Below the pieces are notes generated by a model. It was not told where the DNA came from and searched no databases. It saw nothing but the letters and a program-made list of their open reading frames with translations. From Bacteroidales bacterium UBA4459 (GTDB lineage: Bacteria > Bacteroidota > Bacteroidia > Bacteroidales > F082), in NCBI GenBank assembly GCA_002389465.1, contig DGOT01000164.1:10549-18511 (forward strand): a DNA stretch of 7,963 nt, in the 5' to 3' direction. A program made the position numbers and the translations under genes. This document shows positions 1 to 5,937 of this stretch, one piece after another (positions within the stretch are counted from its first letter, which is position 1; the number at the start of each line of letters is the position of its first letter).

Positions 1-1
1 G

Positions 2-2461
2 GCCCTGCACGAATACCGGCATGTAGTGCAGATCAACAAGATGCGGCAGGGGATGACCGAAGGGCTGTACTATGTCCTTGGGCAGCAGGCTATCGCGGCA
101 GTGATGGGGTTATGGTTGCCATTCTGGTTCATCGAAGGGGACGCCGTGTATTCCGAAACAGTGTTTAGCAACAGTGGCAGGGGACGGGTGCCGGATTTTA
201 TTTATCCGCTGAAAGCCCAGATACTGGACAAAAAGATTTACAAATACGACAAGGCGGTGTTCGGCTCCTACCGTGATTTTGTACCTGATCATTACACGCT
301 GGGTTACCAGCTGGTGTCCAAAGGCATAGAAAAGCATGGAACAGAGATGTGGAATTGGACGCTGAACAGGGTGGCACGCAGGCCTTATTACCTCGTTCCG
401 TTTACAACAGCCCTGAAAAAGCAAACCGGTAAGTTTAAAGTGCAGTATTACAACGATGTGATGAGATCGCTTAGGACGGAATGGTGGATTGATGATAAAC
501 GCCCATCTGATACCCTGGTAACGTTTTTATCGCAGAAAAACAGATTTTATACCAATTATTTATTTCCGCAACCATTGAGCAACGGGGGAGTCGTTGTGGA
601 ACGGACAGGACTCGATGATGTAAACAGGTTTGTGCTGGTTGATGATTCCGGAGAAGAAAAAATCCTGTTCACACCCGGGTTTGATTTTCATGAGTCCCTC
701 TCTGTCTCGGGCTCAAAAATTTGCTGGAACGAGAGAGCCTACGACCCACGATGGAACATGCAAACTTATTCTGTTATAAAGCTATACGACATCAACACTG
801 GAAAAAAGAAACAACTGACACAAAAGAGCCGTTATTTTGCACCTGATCTTTCGGCCGATGGTAAGCGGATTGTAACCGTCCACGTATCTAATCAGTCAGA
901 ATATGCTTTACACATCCTGGATGCTGAATCGTGCGATACGATAAAAACTATATCCACGCCGGATCACTTGTTTTTTATGACACCGCACTGGTCGGATGAC
1001 GACAGGTTTATTGTAGCAATGGTGCTGGGTAAGAAGGGAAAAAGCCTTGTGAAGATCGATGCAGAAACCTGGGACATGAATTTTATGCTGCCATTCACTT
1101 TTGTAGAGATAGAATGGCCCGTAATGCATGGAAATTGGATTGTTTACACGGGAACTTATGAAGGAAAAGACGCCCTCTATACCATAAACGTGAAGACAGG
1201 TATGAAGTATCGCGTATTCGAGCCCCGTTTTGCTGCTACAAATGTGGCCTTCTCACAGGATGGAAAACAGCTGATTTTTTCCTACTACACTGCTGATGGC
1301 TATCGCCTGGCTAAGCGAGCATTTGAACCTGAAAAGTTGGAACGGATTGTTCCGGAAAAGGTTCATTATACTTATCTGGCCGACCGTATCATCCCTTCCT
1401 TTCAATTTAATCTTGATGATATGGTAGTGCCACAAAAAAACTATCCCGTGAAAAAGTACAGCAAAGCAGCACATTTGTTCAATCTGCATAGTTGGGCGCC
1501 CATATCTTTTGATGCCGACAACTACTCGGTCAATCCGGGTGCTACCCTGATGTCGCAAAATATGCTGAGTACAACAGTGACAACTTTGGGATACCTCTAT
1601 GACATCAATGAAGAGACCCAAAAAATACAATTCGGACTTGAATATTATGGGTGGTATCCTGTTATCAGTTTTAAAGCCGATTACGGTGGACGCAAAGCGC
1701 AGACTGAGGATGAAGAAGGAAACCCGGTGCAACTGAAATGGAGAGAGACTAATTTGTCGCTATCACTTCGTTTACCTTTAAACCTGACTCGTAGTAAATG
1801 GATAAAAGGCCTGAACCCCTCCATTGGGATTGACCAGATATTTTTAAAACCGGATAAAGACCAGAATTTTCAGTTTAAAGAGAACAGCGTAACCTCTCCA
1901 GTTTACCAGTTTTATGCCTATAACCAGCACAAAATGTCGCCAAAAGACCTTTATCCGAAATGGGGTCAGACAATCAACCTGATTTATCGTAACACCCCTT
2001 TCTCTGATTCGGTGAGCAGCCAGTTTGCCTCAATAGGTTATCTGTACTTCCCGGGTTTTATGCAGCATCATGGGATAAAAATTTACGGGGGATACCAGAA
2101 AACGGTAACCGGAAATTACAGTTACAGCGATTTGGTGGCTGTACCCAGAGGTTATTCGGATCTTGACTATCCTGAATATTTCAGTATCCGAAGCGACTAT
2201 GCATTTCCAATTGCATACCCTGATTGGAATGTGCCCGGCGCTTTTTACCTGAAACGTATCTATTCAAAAGTGTTTTATGATTATATGAGAGGATATGCCC
2301 CGGATAAGATGGCCGATTTGTCTTCAACAGGTGTGGAATTGTATACCGACTGGAATTTTCTAAGTATTTTGATCAACGTTAAGCTGGGAGGACGGGTTGC
2401 GTACCGTATTACCGAGGGCGATTGGCGTTATGAGTTTTTGTTTGGATTTAGCCCTAATTAA
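2..2461 (+). CDS. Peptidase MA-like (HEXXH) / TolB-type propeller / outer-membrane beta-barrel protein, 5'-truncated by window edge
   Basis: The frame is open from nt 2, so the true start is off the left edge; the first in-window start-like codons (GTG 26, ATG 41) are internal. Numbering from nt 2 (819 residues visible), residues 3-7 read HEYRH, a zinc-binding HEXXH motif. WFIEGDA follows, with its Glu at residue 45 (nt 134-136), 42 residues after the first His, matching the third-ligand motif of gluzincins such as Peptidase MA and M1. Residues about 194-450 form some six WD40-like (PD40) blades, for example PDLSADGKRI near 281 and FSQDGKQL near 416. A linker with FNLHSWAP (about 495) leads into alternating amphipathic strands up to the end, GFSPN, consistent with an outer-membrane barrel. 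PRGY near 715 and SIRSDYAFP resemble the RGF/Y region of Omp85/D15 barrels, which is only suggestive. Inferred role: cell-surface or periplasmic zinc peptidase or peptide-binding protein anchored by its own barrel. Substrate unknown. The domain types are fairly sure; catalytic activity is not shown. Confidence 0.8.
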   Translation, partial: ALHEYRHVVQINKMRQGMTEGLYYVLGQQAIAAVMGLWLPFWFIEGDAVYSETVFSNSGRGRVPDFIYPLKAQILDKKIYKYDKAVFGSYRDFVPDHYTLGYQLVSKGIEKHGTEMWNWTLNRVARRPYYLVPFTTALKKQTGKFKVQYYNDVMRSLRTEWWIDDKRPSDTLVTFLSQKNRFYTNYLFPQPLSNGGVVVERTGLDDVNRFVLVDDSGEEKILFTPGFDFHESLSVSGSKICWNERAYDPRWNMQTYSVIKLYDINTGKKKQLTQKSRYFAPDLSADGKRIVTVHVSNQSEYALHILDAESCDTIKTISTPDHLFFMTPHWSDDDRFIVAMVLGKKGKSLVKIDAETWDMNFMLPFTFVEIEWPVMHGNWIVYTGTYEGKDALYTINVKTGMKYRVFEPRFAATNVAFSQDGKQLIFSYYTADGYRLAKRAFEPEKLERIVPEKVHYTYLADRIIPSFQFNLDDMVVPQKNYPVKKYSKAAHLFNLHSWAPISFDADNYSVNPGATLMSQNMLSTTVTTLGYLYDINEETQKIQFGLEYYGWYPVISFKADYGGRKAQTEDEEGNPVQLKWRETNLSLSLRLPLNLTRSKWIKGLNPSIGIDQIFLKPDKDQNFQFKENSVTSPVYQFYAYNQHKMSPKDLYPKWGQTINLIYRNTPFSDSVSSQFASIGYLYFPGFMQHHGIKIYGGYQKTVTGNYSYSDLVAVPRGYSDLDYPEYFSIRSDYAFPIAYPDWNVPGAFYLKRIYSKVFYDYMRGYAPDKMADLSSTGVELYTDWNFLSILINVKLGGRVAYRITEGDWRYEFLFGFSPN

Positions 2462-2470
2462 AAAGAGGTA

Positions 2471-3166
2471 TTATTTTTCTCCAGTCTCTAAATGGTTAAA
2501 GTAATCTTTCCGGCTGATCTGTTCCAATATCTGGTCTTTATCAACGAAGTTTGAAGATATTAAAAGCTGATACCACTCCCGGGCTTTTTCATAATTTTTT
2601 AGTTCGGCATAAACATCAATGATGTTTTCGTGCAGATAACCGAACGGATAGTCGGGATGCTCTTTTACGGCTTTTTCAAACGAAGCCACCGAAAGCTCCG
2701 GATTGCCCGATTTGTATAAGCTGAAGCCCATGTCAACATCGTGGTTCATTTCTTTGTTAATGATTATCCCGTAAATTGTAAAACAGTTCGCGTTACAATC
2801 TTCGATAATATTGATATAGTCAGGAGTCTCATAAAAGCCGAAAAATTCCAGTTCGAAGGTTAGTTCTTCCCCTGGTTTATCAAATTTATAGGTGTTTGGA
2901 CATACCGGGATACCCGATGCTTTCAGAAGGTACGCTTTTTTCTTTCTCTTAAGTTCCTGGATGTATATAATCTCGTTAGCACAGAATTCACCGCCTTCTA
3001 CCTTGTTTTTTAGGGTCAGGGTAACCAGAACACTGCTATCGGAAACATTGATCTTATCAATGACCATGGGATGTGTTGCCAACGCGAAATTAGGTTTTAT
3101 GATCGCTTGTGAGAGAAGAGGCACCGAAATAATCAGGGAAATCAGAAAGATAAAAATACTTTTCAC
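2471..3166 (-). CDS. Exported TPR-containing protein of unknown function
   Basis: A 231-residue protein if started at the GTG at 3166-3164. That start gives a clean signal peptide: VKS, then a hydrophobic stretch to VPLLSQA, with probable cleavage after residue 21. The open frame extends 16 codons further upstream, but that extension would begin in the 3' arm of a terminator hairpin and read through a consensus promoter, so I reject it. Residues about 22-140 look beta-rich and carry four cysteines (62, 89, 124, 128), the last two in CNANCF, plausibly disulphides after export. Residues about 144-211 make two TPR-like helical pairs (GFSLYKSGNPELSVASFEKA; AELKNYEKAREWYQLL). TPRs usually mediate protein contacts, so a periplasmic or surface-associated adaptor is possible. 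It converges on the barrel protein gene with only 9 nt between stop codons and has its own promoter. I do not recognise a named family. Confidence 0.8.
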   Translation of the reverse strand: MKSIFIFLISLIISVPLLSQAIIKPNFALATHPMVIDKINVSDSSVLVTLTLKNKVEGGEFCANEIIYIQELKRKKKAYLLKASGIPVCPNTYKFDKPGEELTFELEFFGFYETPDYINIIEDCNANCFTIYGIIINKEMNHDVDMGFSLYKSGNPELSVASFEKAVKEHPDYPFGYLHENIIDVYAELKNYEKAREWYQLLISSNFVDKDQILEQISRKDYFNHLETGEK

Positions 3167-3187
3167 AGGAAGATTTTTAATGTTTAT

Positions 3188-3195
3188 CAAAAGTA
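3188..3195 (-). promoter_or_regulatory. Predicted Bacteroidota -7 box for the TPR gene
   Basis: On the minus strand the sequence is TACTTTTG, an exact match to the TAnnTTTG -7 element of Bacteroidota primary-sigma promoters. It ends 21 nt before the GTG at 3166, so transcription would begin roughly 10-15 nt before that codon. No convincing -33 TTTG/TTG is seen; that region falls inside the upstream terminator. The site supports the GTG start and independent transcription of the TPR gene. Confidence 0.55.
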
Positions 3196-3202
3196 CGAAC
3201 AA

Positions 3203-3236
3203 ATAAAAACCCACAGCCTTCGCCGTGGGTTTTTAT
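3203..3236 (-). terminator. Intrinsic terminator of the FadL-like gene, probably able to act both ways
   Basis: A perfect 12-bp inverted repeat, ATAAAAACCCAC (3203-3214) and GTGGGTTTTTAT (3225-3236), with a 10-nt spacer that can add a few inner G-C pairs. It begins 13 nt after the stop codon of the FadL-like gene on the minus strand. The GC-rich core is followed by a run of U in either direction, the form of a bidirectional Rho-independent terminator. It separates the FadL-like gene from the TPR gene downstream. Confidence 0.85.
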
Positions 3237-3249
3237 GACATAAATCAGT

Positions 3250-4899
3250 TTATTTATCTTTTTTACTCAAAATAGCAATATCCAGTCCAATGGATAATGC
3301 CCATGTTGATTTTTCAAAGGTTTCGCCGTAAATAATCGGTGGTGTTGAACTGTCTTGCATCGTATAGGTATCCTGATTGTAAAGTGTGTAAAAACCACCA
3401 AATTGTAATTTAACAGCATCACTGAAGGCTAATGCGCCACCCAGCCCGAATGTTGATGAGGACAGGCTGTAGCTCAGATCTGATTGGTAATTTTTATTCA
3501 CACCGGTGATAGCCGCCAGGTATCCTCCACTCAACAAGAAATTTTTGGTTACATTCCATTCAGCTCCGACTGCATATTCAGTGAAGTTACGGTCAACAAG
3601 TTCCGTACCGTCTTTAGCGGTTGTCCAGTCAACACCTTTGTCGAAATAGGTGTGGTAGCCTGCCTGAACCGTTACTTTTTCATTGATCCGGTACCTTCCG
3701 CCAATCGACAGGAAAGCAGGGATGTCAGCGTTAGTTATGGCGCCATTGGGGAACATTTCGATAGGTTCTCCTGTCTCAGGGTCGATACCGATAACAAATC
3801 CTTTTCCGGGAACGGTTTCATTTGTCAGGTCCATTTTAGTCTTAAACTCGTATTTAATACCAAATGTCAGGTCATCGTCAAGGAAAGCGAGGTTTACTCC
3901 AACAATCGGTGTGATCCCGCTTCCTGTTTGTTTCACGTCCGCTTCCTGGTCACCCATCAGGCCGGCACCGACCGTTAATTCTGTGGCTTGCTGATCAAGA
4001 ATTCCTGCAGTTTCGTAATAAGCACCCTGCACCTGGTTAATATTCATATTGTTAACTACATCCGGCGGATAGCCAAACTGGATCAAACCTCCGGCCATTA
4101 ACGCAGCCTCATCAGGCGTGATGAGTCCGGCTTCTACGGTTTGGTTTATCGTATAATCTCCAGCACCAAAATCAATGAGTGGCTGCATTTGCGAACCTAC
4201 ATAAGTAGCCTGTGCGGCTCCGGCAGATGCTTGCTCGGCAACACCCAGCATAAATGCGTCAGCTCTGACAGAACCTCCGGCAGTTTTAAATTCTATGTCT
4301 TGAACATGGCCCTGGTAAGTGTTGGTAGCCATCACATAACGGGCACCCGCATAAATGGAGATAGCATCGTTGATAGCAAAGCTGATACCGCCCTGTAATC
4401 CCAAGTAAACCGATGTTCCTTCGAAGGAAATGTCAGCTGAGTAACCCGTTACCCCCATAGGGGCAAAACTATGGGCCAGTTCTGCAAAAGGTGTTTCGAT
4501 CAAAGGCAGCCCTTTGTCGAACGTGGCGTCGCCACCACCGCCAATGGGGTTGAAACCGATCGAGAAGGCCCATCTTCCGGTTTTGTAAGCCATATAAATG
4601 GAAGGAAACAACGGAGTAGTGATGTTTCCAACATACTCATCGTTGTTCAGATACGGATAACCGCTGGTGATTGTTCGTTTCTGAAAGATAGATTGGTTGC
4701 TAATGGAAATGTGAAACCCGTCTTTCAGTTTGGTTAAACCTGCAGGATTGTAAAATACAGCATCAATATCAATAGATGCATCCCGCACCAGCATGCGTGT
4801 CCATGCCGTACTTTGGTTGGTATTTTGCACCAGCCCGCCGGCATATGTAAAGCTAAATACCAGTAATACAGTCAATAATGTTAAAGTAAATCTTTTCAT
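3250..4899 (-). CDS. OmpP1/FadL/TodX-family outer-membrane transport protein
   Basis: A 549-residue outer-membrane barrel of the family that moves long-chain fatty acids or other hydrophobic compounds across the outer membrane. It begins with a signal peptide (MKRF, hydrophobic core, FTYA-GG, cleavage after about residue 20). The family's N-terminal hatch region follows: NQSTAWTRML and then DAVFYNPAGL (46-55), where NPAG is the hallmark. Residues 63-205 and 330-545 alternate polar and hydrophobic positions as beta strands, and ADIPAFLSIGGRYRI (391-405) matches the conserved late LP...G..Y segment. It is longer than E. coli FadL (about 450 residues with signal), mainly because of residues about 205-330, which are Ala/Gly/Gln-rich and partly helical-looking. 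The C-terminus ends in a Lys/Asp tail (SKKDK) rather than an aromatic residue. The gene is monocistronic: it has its own terminator at 3203-3236 and is divergent from gldF. The substrate cannot be read from the sequence. Confidence 0.9.
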   Translation of the reverse strand: MKRFTLTLLTVLLVFSFTYAGGLVQNTNQSTAWTRMLVRDASIDIDAVFYNPAGLTKLKDGFHISISNQSIFQKRTITSGYPYLNNDEYVGNITTPLFPSIYMAYKTGRWAFSIGFNPIGGGGDATFDKGLPLIETPFAELAHSFAPMGVTGYSADISFEGTSVYLGLQGGISFAINDAISIYAGARYVMATNTYQGHVQDIEFKTAGGSVRADAFMLGVAEQASAGAAQATYVGSQMQPLIDFGAGDYTINQTVEAGLITPDEAALMAGGLIQFGYPPDVVNNMNINQVQGAYYETAGILDQQATELTVGAGLMGDQEADVKQTGSGITPIVGVNLAFLDDDLTFGIKYEFKTKMDLTNETVPGKGFVIGIDPETGEPIEMFPNGAITNADIPAFLSIGGRYRINEKVTVQAGYHTYFDKGVDWTTAKDGTELVDRNFTEYAVGAEWNVTKNFLLSGGYLAAITGVNKNYQSDLSYSLSSSTFGLGGALAFSDAVKLQFGGFYTLYNQDTYTMQDSSTPPIIYGETFEKSTWALSIGLDIAILSKKDK

Positions 4900-4926
4900 G
4901 TTTGTAATTTTGGTTATTATTGGTGG

Positions 4927-4934
4927 CTAATATA
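4927..4934 (-). promoter_or_regulatory. Possible -7 box of the FadL-like gene
   Basis: Minus-strand TATATTAG matches five of the six fixed positions of TAnnTTTG and ends 27 nt before the ATG, a distance like those of the other two predicted promoters here (21 and 30 nt). No -33 element is visible at the usual spacing, so the call rests on position and partial match only. Confidence 0.3.
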
Positions 4935-4965
4935 AGATTTATTTAAATTCTGTGTTTTTATTAGG

Positions 4966-5121
4966 TAAAGGAAAACAAAAAAAAAATTGAACAGCCCGTT
5001 GTTTAAAACTTACTGCTTTGTAACTACTTAAGTTCCCGCTTCCAGCATGTAAACTGTAAGAAAATTGATTAACCGGTTGATTTAGAATAAAGTTAACTTT
5101 TTTATTTTTTGTTTTCCTTTA
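4966..5121. repeat. 17-bp inverted repeat pair in the divergent intergenic region
   Basis: The 295-bp gap between the FadL-like gene and gldF contains no credible ORF. It holds a perfect 17-bp inverted repeat: TAAAGGAAAACAAAAAA at 4966-4982 and its complement TTTTTTGTTTTCCTTTA at 5105-5121. Read towards each gene, both copies give the same TTTTTTGTTTTCCTTTA sequence. The copies lie 66 nt from the FadL-like ATG and 73 nt from the gldF ATG. They sit 31 and 35 nt upstream of the respective predicted -7 boxes, where an UP element or activator site would lie. The arms are too far apart (122 nt) for a typical terminator. Half of each arm is a plain A/T run, so chance contributes. Confidence 0.5.
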
Positions 5122-5156
5122 TTCACAGCTGGTAAAATAGACACTCGAAAAAGTAT

Positions 5157-5164
5157 TATTTTTG
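5157..5164 (+). promoter_or_regulatory. Predicted Bacteroidota -7 box for the gldF-gldG operon
   Basis: TATTTTTG is an exact match to the TAnnTTTG -7 consensus and ends 30 nt before the gldF ATG, giving a predicted leader of roughly 20-25 nt. There is no clear -33 TTTG at the expected distance. It is the best promoter candidate for gldF, gldG and the DUF4340 gene, which follow without room for another. Confidence 0.55.
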
Positions 5165-5194
5165 CTTTTCTTTTGCATTAACGAAAGATAAATT

Positions 5195-5926
5195 ATGTGG
5201 GCGTTGTTTTTAAAAGAAATCAGGGACTTTTTGAGTTCTTTGACAGGATACATGGTAATGATCGTATTTCTGGTGATCATGAGCTTGTTCCTGTGGGTAT
5301 TCCCAACAGATTTCAATATTCTCGACTATGGTTATGCCAACGTTGACGGCTTGTTCATCATAGCTCCCTTTGTATTTCTTTTTCTGGTTCCTGCAGTTAC
5401 CATGCGTTCATTTTCGGAAGAGCAAAAGGAGGGTACGCTGGAATTGTTGTTTACACGGCCTCTGACTGATATGCAGATCATCATGGCTAAATACCTGGCG
5501 GGCCTGGTTCTGATCATTCTTTCGCTGCTGCCCACACTGGTTTATTTTGTTTCGGTGTGGTACCTCGGCCTGCCACAGGGAAATATTGATGTAGGAGGCT
5601 TCCGGGGGTCATTCATTGGCTTGCTGTTTCTTGGAGCGGCTTTTGTCAGTATTGGAATATTTGCCTCGTCGCTGAGTGATAACCAAATCATTGCTTTTAT
5701 CATCGCTGTTATATTAAGCGCCTTTCTGTACCTTGGTTTTGAATTTATCTATTCGATGGAATTGTTCGGGCCGGTTGATCTGTTTATAAGATCATTAGGC
5801 GTCAGCGCGCATTACAGTGCTGTTAGCAAAGGAGTCATTGATACGCGGGACGTGGTTTATTTTCTAAGCGTAATTGCTGTCTTTTTGTTTCTCACAAAGT
5901 TATCTTTAGCACGCAGAAAGTGGTAA
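5195..5926 (+). CDS. gldF: GldF, ABC-2-type permease subunit of the GldA/GldF/GldG complex
   Basis: A 243-residue integral membrane protein with about six membrane segments (roughly 18-36, 50-69, 97-120, 138-158, 163-183, 218-236), the standard ABC-2 permease fold. The first cytoplasmic loop carries EEQKEGTLELLFTRPL (75-90), the conserved E...GTLE..L..P segment that couples such permeases to their ATPase. The size and the partner gene immediately downstream match GldF of Flavobacterium johnsoniae, where GldA (ATPase), GldF and GldG form an ABC complex required for gliding. Homologues are also common in Bacteroidota that do not glide, so the gene alone does not predict motility, and the exported substrate is unknown. 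The first gene of the operon, it starts at the ATG of MWALFLKEI, a typical permease N-terminus. No gldA or other ATPase gene is in the window. Confidence 0.93.
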   Translation: MWALFLKEIRDFLSSLTGYMVMIVFLVIMSLFLWVFPTDFNILDYGYANVDGLFIIAPFVFLFLVPAVTMRSFSEEQKEGTLELLFTRPLTDMQIIMAKYLAGLVLIILSLLPTLVYFVSVWYLGLPQGNIDVGGFRGSFIGLLFLGAAFVSIGIFASSLSDNQIIAFIIAVILSAFLYLGFEFIYSMELFGPVDLFIRSLGVSAHYSAVSKGVIDTRDVVYFLSVIAVFLFLTKLSLARRKW

Positions 5927-5927
5927 G

Positions 5928-5932
5928 AGGAG
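5928..5932 (+). promoter_or_regulatory. Shine-Dalgarno-like site deciding the gldG start
   Basis: AGGAG lies between the gldF stop (5924-5926) and the ATG at 5938, with a 5-nt spacer. It favours that ATG over the in-frame GTG at 5920, which would overlap gldF by 7 nt. Shine-Dalgarno sites are generally uncommon in Bacteroidota, so one at an intra-operon junction is notable. Confidence 0.6.
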
Positions 5933-5937
5933 ATCGT

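Noticed and set aside
1253..1732. Minus-strand 159-codon ORF inside the propeller-barrel gene
   Set aside because: The sense frame has clear PD40 and strand patterns here; the antisense frame shows nothing recognisable.
2462..2490. Possible bidirectional terminator between the convergent genes
   Set aside because: The A-rich and T-rich stretches do not form a stable GC-containing stem.
3167..3214. N-terminal extension of the TPR protein (16 extra codons from the GTG at 3214)
   Set aside because: It starts within the terminator hairpin, runs across a consensus -7 box and spoils an otherwise clean signal peptide.
3484..3978. Plus-strand ORFs of 103 and 164 codons antisense to the FadL-like gene
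   Set aside because: They lie wholly inside a confident barrel gene, and their translations show no domain, signal peptide or coherent hydrophobic pattern.
5071..5078. AACCGGTT palindrome in the divergent region, considered as an operator
   Set aside because: Only 8 bp with no symmetric extension; such sites occur often by chance. The nearby ACTTAAGT at 5026-5033 is equally short.
5119..5316. Minus-strand 65-codon ORF across the gldF start
   Set aside because: It overlaps gldF and its promoter, has no protein-like features, and is best explained as a shadow frame.
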